From assembly GCA_036525795.1 (NCBI GenBank), contig DATCZS010000132.1, positions 1 through 27,778 on the forward strand: a DNA stretch of 27,778 bases, in the 5' to 3' direction. Of the stretch, positions 7,268 to 13,884 are shown one piece after another; within the stretch, counting starts at the first letter, position 1; each line of letters starts with the position of its first letter. Below the pieces are notes generated by a model. That model did not search any database. It saw only the letters and a list, made by a program, of their open reading frames with translations, and was not told the DNA's origin. The position numbers were made by a program, and so were the translations under genes. Origin of the DNA: DATCZS01 sp036525795. GTDB lineage: Bacteria; Actinomycetota; Acidimicrobiia; Spongiisociales; ZC4RG35.

Positions 7268-7690
7268 TCACGCCACCGGGCGGAAGTCCGTTCCCATGCG
7301 GCCGCCCGGCCAGTATCGAAACACCACCACCCACATCGGGTCGGCCGGCACCGGCCCGAACGAGCGAGAGTCCGCCGGGGGGGCGGTTCGGGCATCGGAC
7401 AGCACGAAGCAGCTGTTCGCGGTCAGGTCCCATCTGCCCGAGGGTTCGAGGTGGTGCAGATCGCCCAGCGGGTCGCGCGGAAGGCCGCCGACGAGAAGGC
7501 GTCCCGATTCGATCCGCACCTGCTCGCCTGCCGTCGCCACGACCCGCTTGACCAGATGGAAGCCCCGACGTCCCGGGTGCTCGAAGACCACCACGTCGCC
7601 GAGGCGGGGCGCCCGGCGTCTGGCGATCAGGTAGTCGCCCTGGTTCAGGACGGGTTCCATCGACCGGTCGACGACCTCGAAGCGCCTCAT
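7268..7690 (-). CDS. sodX: Nickel-type superoxide dismutase maturation protease (S26/S24-like)
   Basis: A 140-residue serine protease of the signal-peptidase superfamily that cleaves the pro-peptide of nickel superoxide dismutase to free the Ni-binding N-terminal His. The catalytic Ser lies in DRSMEPVLNQGDYLI (Ser10), and the general-base Lys in HLVKRVVATAGE (Lys48). There is no transmembrane segment, as expected for this family and unlike housekeeping signal peptidases. It is divergent from sodN, 104 bp away, which is the classic arrangement and strongly supports the call. The ATG at 7690 gives the family's normal N-terminus, but its AGGGG lies immediately against the ATG. A TTG four codons upstream is an alternative start. 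Confidence 0.88.
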   Translation of the reverse strand: MRRFEVVDRSMEPVLNQGDYLIARRRAPRLGDVVVFEHPGRRGFHLVKRVVATAGEQVRIESGRLLVGGLPRDPLGDLHHLEPSGRWDLTANSCFVLSDARTAPPADSRSFGPVPADPMWVVVFRYWPGGRMGTDFRPVA

Positions 7691-7758
7691 CCCCTGATTC
7701 AACCCCGAACCGGGGCCGATTCTCCAGTCGAGGCGTTTCGGATACGCCCCGGGAGGGG

Positions 7759-7790
7759 TATGGTCGGCGGAACAGTCCAAAGACGGAGGT
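7759..7790 (+). promoter_or_regulatory. sodN promoter -10 and ribosome binding site
   Basis: TATGGT at 7759-7764 fits a TAnnnT -10, and GGAGGT at 7785-7790 lies 4 nt before the ATG at 7795. No inverted repeat of the TTGC...GCAA type expected for a nickel-responsive Nur site was found in the 104-bp divergent region. Confidence 0.55.
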
Positions 7791-7794
7791 ATCC

Positions 7795-8211
7795 ATGGGC
7801 TTGTTCCGCCCCTCGACCAAGGCACACGCGCACTGTGATCTCTACTGCGGCGTCTACGACCCGGCTCAGGCCAAGATCGAGGCCATGTCGGTGTGGAAGT
7901 CGGCGCAGAAGTACCAGGACTCGGACGATCCCGTATTCCGTGATCGAGCGATCCTCGTCAAAGAACAGCAGGCCGAACTGGTGAAGCACCACCTGGGCGT
8001 GCTCTGGACGGACTTCTTCACCCCCGACCATCGCGCCCAGTTCGAAGGTCTGGATGATCTGTTCTGGCGGGCCATCAACCAGGCGGGCGTCGCCAAGAAG
8101 TCGATGGATCCGGCCGAAGGCGAGAAGCTGGTGGGGCTCATCGACGAGATCGCCGCCGTGTTCTGGCAGACCGAGAAGGCCAAGGGCATGGGGGTATACC
8201 CGCCCGCCTGA
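7795..8211 (+). CDS. sodN: Nickel superoxide dismutase
   Basis: Converts superoxide to hydrogen peroxide and oxygen using nickel bound by an N-terminal hook. The 138-residue precursor has a 12-residue leader ending in KAHA, then the mature start HCDLYCGVYDPAQAKIEA. His1, Cys2 and Cys6 of the hook are all present, as are the downstream family segments KEQQAELVKHH, VLWTDFF and FWQTEKAKG. Known homologues read HCxxPCGxYxP; here the residue before the second cysteine is Tyr where Pro is usual. The sodX protease is encoded divergently and would make the Ala12-His13 cut. A strong hairpin terminator follows. The function is likely retained because every metal ligand is intact, but the effect of the Pro-to-Tyr change is unknown. 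Confidence 0.95.
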   Translation: MGLFRPSTKAHAHCDLYCGVYDPAQAKIEAMSVWKSAQKYQDSDDPVFRDRAILVKEQQAELVKHHLGVLWTDFFTPDHRAQFEGLDDLFWRAINQAGVAKKSMDPAEGEKLVGLIDEIAAVFWQTEKAKGMGVYPPA

Positions 8212-8237
8212 CCGGACGGTCCCAAGCGTGGAGAGAG

Positions 8238-8267
8238 AGGGGGGGCGACCTGCGGTCGCCCCCCTCT
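8238..8267 (+). terminator. Hairpin terminator after sodN
   Basis: GGGGGGCGACC (8240-8250) pairs perfectly with GGTCGCCCCCC (8254-8264) across a TGC loop, 27 bp after the sodN stop. TCTGTT follows, a weak U-tract. The ACCTGCGGT core is shared with the hairpin at 17-33. Confidence 0.8.
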
Positions 8268-8350
8268 GTTCCAGCCGCAGGCCGCAACGTCATCGAGATG
8301 GTTTCGGGAAACCGCTTATCGTCGCGGCCCGGCGCACCGATGAAGAGACC

Positions 8351-8749
8351 ATGACCGGCCCCGTTCCTCTTCCCCGATTCCCTGATTCTTCGCCCGGATA
8401 CGACCCCGCTGCGGTGGATTCGTTCGTGTCCAAGCTGGTAGCCCGGGCGCGGGCTCAGGCAAGCCACGACCGCAGCGAGATCGAGGCGCTCAGAGGGAAG
8501 CTTTCGGATGCAGTCGCCATGATCACCGCCCAGGAAGACGAGATCTCCGCGCTCACCCTCCGCCTCGACGCGCACGGGGCGGCCGGAGCCGCCTCGCCTT
8601 CGATGGCTGCGGACTTCACCGACGTCATCGAAGAGGTGACCGAATCGCCGTTCCGTCCCCTCGAACGCGAGGAGGGGCTCACGAGAGCCCAGGAGGCAGA
8701 GAAGGCGATTCGCGGTCGGTTCCTCAGCTCGGTCTCCCGCTCGAACTGA
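8351..8749 (+). CDS. DivIVA-like coiled-coil protein
   Basis: A 132-residue soluble protein. The first 35 residues (FPDSSPGYDPAAVDSFVSKL) resemble the membrane-binding N-terminal motif of DivIVA/Wag31 proteins, which contain a GYD-x-x-EVD-x-F pattern. Residues about 40-75 form a heptad-rich coiled coil (SEIEALRGKLSDAVAMI...), and the C-terminal part is acidic and then basic. Typical DivIVA proteins are longer (about 150-300 residues), so this is a short relative or a divergent protein of unknown partner. The ATG at 8351 lacks a strong Shine-Dalgarno. It is convergent with metG, 24 bp away. A role in cell-pole or envelope organisation is a family-based guess only. Confidence 0.7.
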   Translation: MTGPVPLPRFPDSSPGYDPAAVDSFVSKLVARARAQASHDRSEIEALRGKLSDAVAMITAQEDEISALTLRLDAHGAAGAASPSMAADFTDVIEEVTESPFRPLEREEGLTRAQEAEKAIRGRFLSSVSRSN

Positions 8750-8773
8750 ACCGGTTCGGGCGGTCGCCGGGTC

Positions 8774-10438
8774 CTAGTCGTCGGTTTCTACGATCAGGAC
8801 GTCGGGTTCGAGCTTGACGAAGAGCGGTGCGATGTCGCCCAGGCGCGTGCCGGCGGGCACAGGATTCCGACTCCAGCCTTCGATCGCCGCCCCCACCCCG
8901 AGCATCTCACCCAGGCGAGCGCTCGAGAAAGGCAGGTAGGGGGCGAAAGCCACTCTCAACCCGGCGATGGCCTGGATGGCGGTGGCGAGAACGGTCGCTG
9001 CCCGGTCGGGGTCGTGTTTGAGCACCTTCCACGGCTCGGTGGCGTTGAGATAGACGTTGACCTCCTGAGCCGCTTCCATGGCGCGTCGGAGGCCCGCCCG
9101 CAGCTCGACCTTCTCGAGCAGGGCGGCTTCCTCCTCCAGGGCCCGATCGATCGACGCCACCAGGGCCTGATCCTCTTCGGTCGGCTCGGAGCCCCGTGGG
9201 ACCGAACCCTCGAAGCTCCTCGCCGTCATCGACAACACCCGGTTGACGAGGTTGCCCCAGGTGGCGACCAGTTCGGAGTTGATCCGCTCGACCATCTGCT
9301 CGTCCGAGAGGTCCGTGTCGTTCTGTTCGGGGAGCACCGAGGTCAGGGCATATCGCAGCGCGTCTGGCTGGAGGCGGTCGGCGTACCAGCCGATGGACCG
9401 TCCCACCCCCCGGCTGGCCGAAGCCTTGTCGCCTTTGAACGTGACGTACTGGTTGGCGGGAATGTCGGTCGGGAGGTTGAGGTCGCCATATCCCATCAGC
9501 TGGCACGGCCAGATCACTGCGTGGAACACGATGTTGTCCTTGCCGATGAAGTAGTAGCTCTCGGCGTCCGGGTTCGTCCACCACCGCTTCCATGCGTCGG
9601 GAGTCCCGTTGCGCTCGGCCCACTCTTTGGCGGCCGACAGGTAGCCGATCACCGCGTCGAACCACACGTAGATCCGCTTCCCCTCCCCGATGGTGTCGTA
9701 CTCCTCGGGTATCGCCACCCCCCACTCGAGGTCGCGGGTGATCGCCCGGTCCTGGAGCCCCTCCTCGGCGAATCCGACCGCCATGTTGAGGACGTGCTTG
9801 CGCCACCCCTCCCGCCCCCGGAGCCACTCGAGCAGCCGGTCCTGGAACTCGGAGAGAAGCAGGTAGTAGTGCTCGGTCTGGCGCATCTCCGGCTTGGCCC
9901 CCGTGATCCGGCTGCGGGGCGTGATCAGGTCGGCAGGATCGAGCTGGCGGCCGCAGTTGTCGCACTGGTCGCCGCGGGCTTCCTCATAGGCACAGTGGGG
10001 ACAGCGTCCCTCCACGTAGCGGTCGGGCAGGAACCGCTTGGCCTCGGGGTCGTAGAACTGCTCGCTGGGCTTGGTGGCGATGTATCCGTGGGAGGCAAGG
10101 GTGCGGAACATGTCCTGGGTGACGGCGTGGTGGTTGGCGGTCCCGGTACTGGTGTACAGCTCCCACTGGATCCCCACCTTCTTCCAGTTGTCGACGAACT
10201 CGGCGTGGTAGCGGTCGACGATCTCCTGAGGTGTCACTCCCTCCTGGTCGGCTCGCACCGTGATGGGGGTGCCGTGGACGTCGGAGCCGGAGACCATGAG
10301 AACGGCGTGGCCCGCCAGCCGGTGGTAGCGCGCGAAGATGTCCGCCGGGAGATAGGCACCCGCCAGGTGGCCGAGATGACGTGACCCGGACGCGTATGGC
10401 CAGGCGACGGCGACGAGGATGTGGCGCTGTTCGCTCAT
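8774..10438 (-). CDS. metG: Methionine-tRNA ligase
   Basis: Charges tRNA-Met for translation initiation and elongation. The 554-residue class I synthetase has the HIGH-type motif HLGH (21-24) in a Rossmann fold. A zinc knuckle insert follows (Cys146, 149, 159, 162), then the methionine-pocket region around VWFDAVIGY. The KMSKS-loop equivalent reads KASAS (338-342), so the second Lys is Ala. An anticodon-binding helical domain ends the protein, and the C-terminal EMAP/Arc1p-type tRNA-binding domain found in E. coli is absent. The ATG at 10438 has no ribosome binding site but lies 7 nt after TACCCT, suggesting a leaderless mRNA. It is divergent from the flavin reductase gene. Confidence 0.96.
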   Translation of the reverse strand: MSEQRHILVAVAWPYASGSRHLGHLAGAYLPADIFARYHRLAGHAVLMVSGSDVHGTPITVRADQEGVTPQEIVDRYHAEFVDNWKKVGIQWELYTSTGTANHHAVTQDMFRTLASHGYIATKPSEQFYDPEAKRFLPDRYVEGRCPHCAYEEARGDQCDNCGRQLDPADLITPRSRITGAKPEMRQTEHYYLLLSEFQDRLLEWLRGREGWRKHVLNMAVGFAEEGLQDRAITRDLEWGVAIPEEYDTIGEGKRIYVWFDAVIGYLSAAKEWAERNGTPDAWKRWWTNPDAESYYFIGKDNIVFHAVIWPCQLMGYGDLNLPTDIPANQYVTFKGDKASASRGVGRSIGWYADRLQPDALRYALTSVLPEQNDTDLSDEQMVERINSELVATWGNLVNRVLSMTARSFEGSVPRGSEPTEEDQALVASIDRALEEEAALLEKVELRAGLRRAMEAAQEVNVYLNATEPWKVLKHDPDRAATVLATAIQAIAGLRVAFAPYLPFSSARLGEMLGVGAAIEGWSRNPVPAGTRLGDIAPLFVKLEPDVLIVETDD

Positions 10439-10445
10439 GCTCGCC

Positions 10446-10451
10446 AGGGTA
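10446..10451 (-). promoter_or_regulatory. metG leaderless -10 element
   Basis: The minus strand reads TACCCT, 7 nt before the ATG at 10438. This spacing places the transcription start at or next to the start codon. Confidence 0.6.
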
Positions 10452-10519
10452 CCCAGGCCCGACCCGACCCTCGATCGAATTGCCGGCCCCGAGCCCTCGG
10501 GCCGGGGCGCACCGCCTCC

Positions 10520-10548
10520 TACACTCGGCGCCACGGCGGCCGAAGGAG
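10520..10548 (+). promoter_or_regulatory. Promoter and ribosome binding site of flavin reductase-like gene
   Basis: TACACT at 10520-10525 fits a -10 element. AAGGAG at 10543-10548 lies 5 nt before GTG 10554 and decides that start over the upstream ATG at 10419, which lies inside the divergent metG gene. Confidence 0.55.
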
Positions 10549-10553
10549 CGAGC

Positions 10554-11042
10554 GTGGCGGAACCGATCGACCCGAGGGCGCTGCGCGATGCCGCCGGGCA
10601 GTTCGCCACGGGAGTGACGGTGGTCACCACCCTCGACCGGAGGGGGACGCCCGTCGGGCTCACCGCCAACTCGTTCACCTCGGTCTCCCTCGAGCCTCCG
10701 ATGGTGCTCTTCTGTCTGGAGAAGACGTCGGAGACGCTGACCGCATTCGAGTCGGGAGGCGGGTTCGCGGTCCATGTGCTCGGTGCCGGCCAACTCGAGC
10801 TCTCCATCCGGTTCGCATCCAGGGGTATCGACCGTTTCGAGGGACTCCACTGGACCCCGGGAATCGGCGGGGTTCCGGTGCTCGATGGTGCGCTCGCCGT
10901 CTTCGAGTGTTCCACAACCCACGCCTACGACGGCGGGGATCACGTGATCTTCGTCGGGACGGTGGAGCGGCTCGGTCCGGTGGATGACTCCGGCCCTGCA
11001 CTGGGCTATTTCCGCGGCGGATACATCGAGACGGCCGGCTGA
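10554..11042 (+). CDS. Flavin reductase-like domain protein (FMN-binding split barrel)
   Basis: A 162-residue protein of the HpaC/StyB-type flavin reductase family, which reduces FMN or FAD with NAD(P)H for partner monooxygenases or binds FMN itself. The N-terminal signature QFATGVTVVTT is followed by GLTANSFTSVSLEPPMVLF, the typical FMN-phosphate-binding stretch. DHVIFVGTVERL near the C-terminus is the final barrel strand set. The GTG at 10554 is set by the AAGGAG ribosome binding site. No monooxygenase gene is adjacent, so the partner is unknown. It is convergent with the next gene, 16 bp apart. Confidence 0.87.
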   Translation: MAEPIDPRALRDAAGQFATGVTVVTTLDRRGTPVGLTANSFTSVSLEPPMVLFCLEKTSETLTAFESGGGFAVHVLGAGQLELSIRFASRGIDRFEGLHWTPGIGGVPVLDGALAVFECSTTHAYDGGDHVIFVGTVERLGPVDDSGPALGYFRGGYIETAG

Positions 11043-11058
11043 CCGCCGGCGCCGGACG

Positions 11059-11493
11059 TCAGGTCTTCGGGGAGGGCTGTCGAGCCGCCCGGCGGCGTTC
11101 CAGCCACCGGCGGACCACCCATTCGCTGAAGGCGGGGAGCGGCTCGGGTTCGGGATCCGGGACGTTCTCGATCTCGGTCTCCAGCTTCTGGACGCGGTCA
11201 CGCGTCTCGCGCAGCCGCTCGCGCAGGAAGGTCGACTCGGTCTCCGCCTTGGCGGCCCGCTCCCGCGCCTCCGCCAGCTGCTGTCCGGCCTGGTGGAGGT
11301 TGCCCAGCTGGTTGAGGATGCGCGCCCACTCGTCGACGGGGACCAGCACCGCCTCCGGGCGGTGATCGTCCTGCTCGTCTCCGGACCGGCGCGGTCCGCT
11401 CAGCGGCCGGCGCTCGTCCCGGGCCGACTCCCGACCGGACGACCGGGCCTGGGACGTTCCTGCGTTCCAGACGAAGGCGGGATCTTCGCTCAC
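11059..11493 (-). CDS. Hypothetical coiled-coil protein
   Basis: A 144-residue protein with no recognised family. An Arg/Ser/Asp-rich, probably disordered N-terminus (to about residue 45) leads to VLVPVDEWARILNQLGNLH, which resembles the membrane-independent regulatory or adaptor segment often found before coiled coils. A long helix of heptads rich in Glu and Arg follows (about 60-110). A Pro/Glu-rich hinge (PDPEPEPLP) and a short basic end (VVRRWLERRRAARQ) close the protein. The GTG at 11493 was chosen because TACACT lies exactly 7 nt upstream, the leaderless pattern seen at neighbouring genes. The ATG at 11535 is an alternative and would leave only 22 bp to the divergent gene. Function unknown. 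Confidence 0.65.
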   Translation of the reverse strand: MSEDPAFVWNAGTSQARSSGRESARDERRPLSGPRRSGDEQDDHRPEAVLVPVDEWARILNQLGNLHQAGQQLAEARERAAKAETESTFLRERLRETRDRVQKLETEIENVPDPEPEPLPAFSEWVVRRWLERRRAARQPSPKT

Positions 11494-11500
11494 GACCCGG

Positions 11501-11551
11501 AGTGTAGGGAGTGCGTCGTGACGGGCCGGTGTCATCCGCGGCGCCTACCAT
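11501..11551. promoter_or_regulatory. Divergent pair of leaderless -10 elements
   Basis: On the minus strand TACACT (11506-11501) is 7 nt before GTG 11493. On the plus strand TACCAT (11546-11551) is 6 nt before GTG 11558. Neither gene has a Shine-Dalgarno. Confidence 0.55.
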
Positions 11552-11557
11552 CGGCAG

Positions 11558-12154
11558 GTGCCCAGCGAAGCCGAGATCCGCAGCATGGTCGAACGCATCC
11601 TCGACCGGATGGAGACGACTGCTCCCCCAGCGGCCGATCAGGCGACGGCCGACCCGGCGCCGACCGGTGGTACCGGTGAGGACGGAGGGCCGCCGGCCCG
11701 GGTGGCCGTCGGCGCCGACCACGGCGGGTTCCGGCTGAAGGAGTACCTGGCGTTTCGGCTCAAGGAGCGGGGGCTCGAGGTGACCGATTGCGGCACCCAC
11801 TCCGAGGAGTCGGTCGACTATCCCGACCTGGCCCTGGCGGTGGCCCAACTCGTGGCAGACGGGAACTGCGATGTCGGAATCGTGGTGGACGGGGCGGGGA
11901 TAGGGTCTTCGATGGTCGCCAACAAGGTCCCCGGGGTGCGGGCAGCGCTCTGCTACGACGTGTCGTCCGCCCGCAACAGCCGGGAGCACAACCACGCCAA
12001 CGTGCTCACGCTCGGCGCCGGCCTGATCGGGCAGGGTCTGGCGTGGCAGATCGTCGAGGCCTGGCTCGACACGCCGTGGGGTTCCGGCCGCCACGCCCGG
12101 CGGGTGGCGATGATCGACGCGATCGACGACGGGTACCGCGGAAGAACCGGCTGA
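11558..12154 (+). CDS. RpiB/LacAB-family sugar-phosphate isomerase with N-terminal helical extension
   Basis: A 198-residue protein whose residues 47-190 form an RpiB domain (ribose-5-phosphate/ribulose-5-phosphate isomerase B or an allied sugar-phosphate isomerase). Visible family motifs are GADHGGF (52-58), DCGT (77-80), DYPD (87-90), GAGIGSSMVANK (112-123) and SREHNHANVL (141-150). The catalytic Cys of E. coli RpiB (CGTG) is replaced by Asp111, and Thr by Ala113, so substrate or mechanism may differ; mycobacterial RpiB enzymes also lack that Cys. The first 20 residues (SEAEIRSMVERILDRM) form an amphipathic helix followed by a 25-residue Pro/Ala/Gly linker, a layout like microcompartment encapsulation peptides. 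No shell gene is nearby. The GTG at 11558 follows a leaderless -10. Confidence 0.83.
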   Translation: MPSEAEIRSMVERILDRMETTAPPAADQATADPAPTGGTGEDGGPPARVAVGADHGGFRLKEYLAFRLKERGLEVTDCGTHSEESVDYPDLALAVAQLVADGNCDVGIVVDGAGIGSSMVANKVPGVRAALCYDVSSARNSREHNHANVLTLGAGLIGQGLAWQIVEAWLDTPWGSGRHARRVAMIDAIDDGYRGRTG

Positions 12155-12173
12155 TCGCCCGAGCCTCCCGGGG

Positions 12174-12204
12174 TAGCCTGACCGGCGGATCTCGAACGGG
12201 GGAG
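12174..12204 (+). promoter_or_regulatory. Promoter and ribosome binding site of SLH-sugar dehydrogenase gene
   Basis: TAGCCT at 12174-12179 fits a -10 element. The purine run GGGGGAG ends at 12204, 5 nt before GTG 12210, favouring that codon over the in-frame GTG at 12204, which overlaps the run. Confidence 0.5.
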
Positions 12205-12209
12205 TGATC

Positions 12210-13865
12210 GTGCGACGCACCGTCAGTGCCGTCATCGCCGTCCTGGGCATCGTCCTGGGGCTCGTGTCGTCCGCGTCGGCCGCCCTCGCCCCGGGCGGAA
12301 CCTTCATCGACGACGACGGGTCGTTTCACGAGGGGGACATCGAGGCGATCCGGTCGGCGTCGATCACCGAGGGGTGCGACCCGGTGGGAGACCGCTACTG
12401 CCCCGCCAGTCCGGTGACGCGGGCGGAGATGGCCGCATTCCTGGTGAGGGCCCTGGGGCTGTCGGAGTTGAAGCCCCCCGTCCCCAGCTTTGTCGATGTG
12501 CCCGCCGGCGCCTGGTACTCGGGGTTCGTCGAGCGCCTTGTCGAACAGAAGATCACCGTGGGCTACGGCGATGGAAGGTTCGGCCCGAACGACCCTGTGA
12601 CGCGCGGCGCCATGGCGGTGTTCCTCGTCCGGGCACTCGGCGAACAGCCGGTGACGACGTTCTCGGGGATCTTCGCAGACGTTGCGGCGGGTGCGTACTA
12701 CGCCGGCCACGTCGAGCGGATCGCCCAGCTCGAGATCACTCTCGGGTGCGAGACCGATCCCCTCCGGTACTGCCCCAACGGGGCTGTGAACCGGGCGGAG
12801 ATGGCCTCGTTCCTGGCCAGGGCGTTCGATCTGCCGGTGGAGCCGGTGCCCGCCCGGCCCGGCCTCGACGGCCTGGAACTGGGTCTCGCGACCGTCGCCT
12901 CCGGATTCGGTCAGCCGGTGTTCGTCGACGCGCCGGTGGGCGATCCTCGCCTGTTCGTGGTGGATCAACCCGGACGGATCTGGATCGTGGAGAACGGGGC
13001 AAGGCTGAACACCCCCTTTCTCGACATCCGGAGCCTCGTGAGCTTCGGCGGCGAACGGGGATTGCTCGGGCTCGCCTTCCATCCGCAGTACGCCGACAAC
13101 GGGCGGTTCTACGTGAACTACACCAACACCGCCGGTGACACCCGGGTCGTCGAGTACCGCGTGTCCGCCGACCCAGACGTGGCCGACCCCGCCACCGCCC
13201 GACAGGTGCTGGCCGTCGACCAGCCCGCCTCCAACCACAACGGCGGGATGCTGGCGTTCGGCCCCGACGGGCTGCTGTATGTGGCGCTGGGTGACGGCGG
13301 GGGAGGGGGCGACAGCTACGGCCAGGGCCAGCGGGCCGACACCCTGTTGGGCACCATCACGAAGCTGAACGTGGACTCGGGGTCCACCTCGCTGTTCGCC
13401 TACGGTCTGCGCAACCCGTGGCGGTTCTCCTTCGACGGTCTGCGGGTGTACATCGGCGACGTCGGGCAGGGCTCCTGGGAGGAGGTCGACGTGCTGTCCA
13501 CCTTCGATGCCGGAGCCAACCTGGGCTGGTCGGTGATGGAGGGGGCGCACTGCTTCGGATCCTCGACGTGCTCGACCGCCGGCCTGGTGCTTCCGGTTGC
13601 CGAATACTCGCACTCCGGTGGCGCCTGTTCTGTCACCGGCGGCTACGTGTACCGGGGAGCCGCCATCCCCGAATTGGTGGGCCACTATCTGTACGGGGAC
13701 TTCTGCGCAGGGTGGGTCAGGTCCTTCCGGTACACCGGGGTGGCGTCAGACGGCCGCACCTGGGGGATCAGGGTGGCAGGGCTCACCTCGTTCGGTACGG
13801 ACGGGTTCGGCGAGGTGTACGTCACGTCCACGGATGGTCTGGTCCGCAAGATCGTGAAGGGGTGA
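12210..13865 (+). CDS. Secreted protein: three S-layer homology domains fused to a PQQ-type glucose/sorbosone dehydrogenase-like propeller
   Basis: A 551-residue exported protein. A signal peptide (1-24, ending SSASA) leads to three SLH repeats (about 30-84, 89-145, 152-209). Each ends with a TRAEMAAFLVRAL-like helix, and two carry a cysteine pair (GCDP...YC, GCET...YC). Residues about 220-551 form a beta-propeller of the soluble aldose sugar dehydrogenase family, with GERGLLGLAFHPQY, NHNGGMLAFGPDG (His of the PQQ active site in homologues), YGLRNPWRFSFD and GDVGQGSWEEVD. The SLH part would anchor the enzyme to the cell wall, and the propeller would oxidise sugars or related alcohols. PQQ dependence is a family property; no PQQ biosynthesis gene is here. 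Confidence 0.9.
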   Translation: MRRTVSAVIAVLGIVLGLVSSASAALAPGGTFIDDDGSFHEGDIEAIRSASITEGCDPVGDRYCPASPVTRAEMAAFLVRALGLSELKPPVPSFVDVPAGAWYSGFVERLVEQKITVGYGDGRFGPNDPVTRGAMAVFLVRALGEQPVTTFSGIFADVAAGAYYAGHVERIAQLEITLGCETDPLRYCPNGAVNRAEMASFLARAFDLPVEPVPARPGLDGLELGLATVASGFGQPVFVDAPVGDPRLFVVDQPGRIWIVENGARLNTPFLDIRSLVSFGGERGLLGLAFHPQYADNGRFYVNYTNTAGDTRVVEYRVSADPDVADPATARQVLAVDQPASNHNGGMLAFGPDGLLYVALGDGGGGGDSYGQGQRADTLLGTITKLNVDSGSTSLFAYGLRNPWRFSFDGLRVYIGDVGQGSWEEVDVLSTFDAGANLGWSVMEGAHCFGSSTCSTAGLVLPVAEYSHSGGACSVTGGYVYRGAAIPELVGHYLYGDFCAGWVRSFRYTGVASDGRTWGIRVAGLTSFGTDGFGEVYVTSTDGLVRKIVKG

Positions 13866-13872
13866 ACGTCGG

Positions 13873-13878
13873 TACGCT
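13873..13878 (+). promoter_or_regulatory. Leaderless -10 element of MFS gene
   Basis: TACGCT lies 6 nt before GTG 13885, with no Shine-Dalgarno between them. Confidence 0.55.
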
Positions 13879-13884
13879 GGCGCC

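Noticed and set aside
7691..7794. A nickel-responsive Nur operator between sodX and sodN
   Set aside because: No TTGC-n6-GCAA-like inverted repeat found in the 104 bp.
12006..13685. 559-codon minus-strand open frame opposite the SLH-dehydrogenase gene
   Set aside because: Low-complexity Arg/Gly/His composition without domains; antisense to a gene with clear SLH and propeller motifs.
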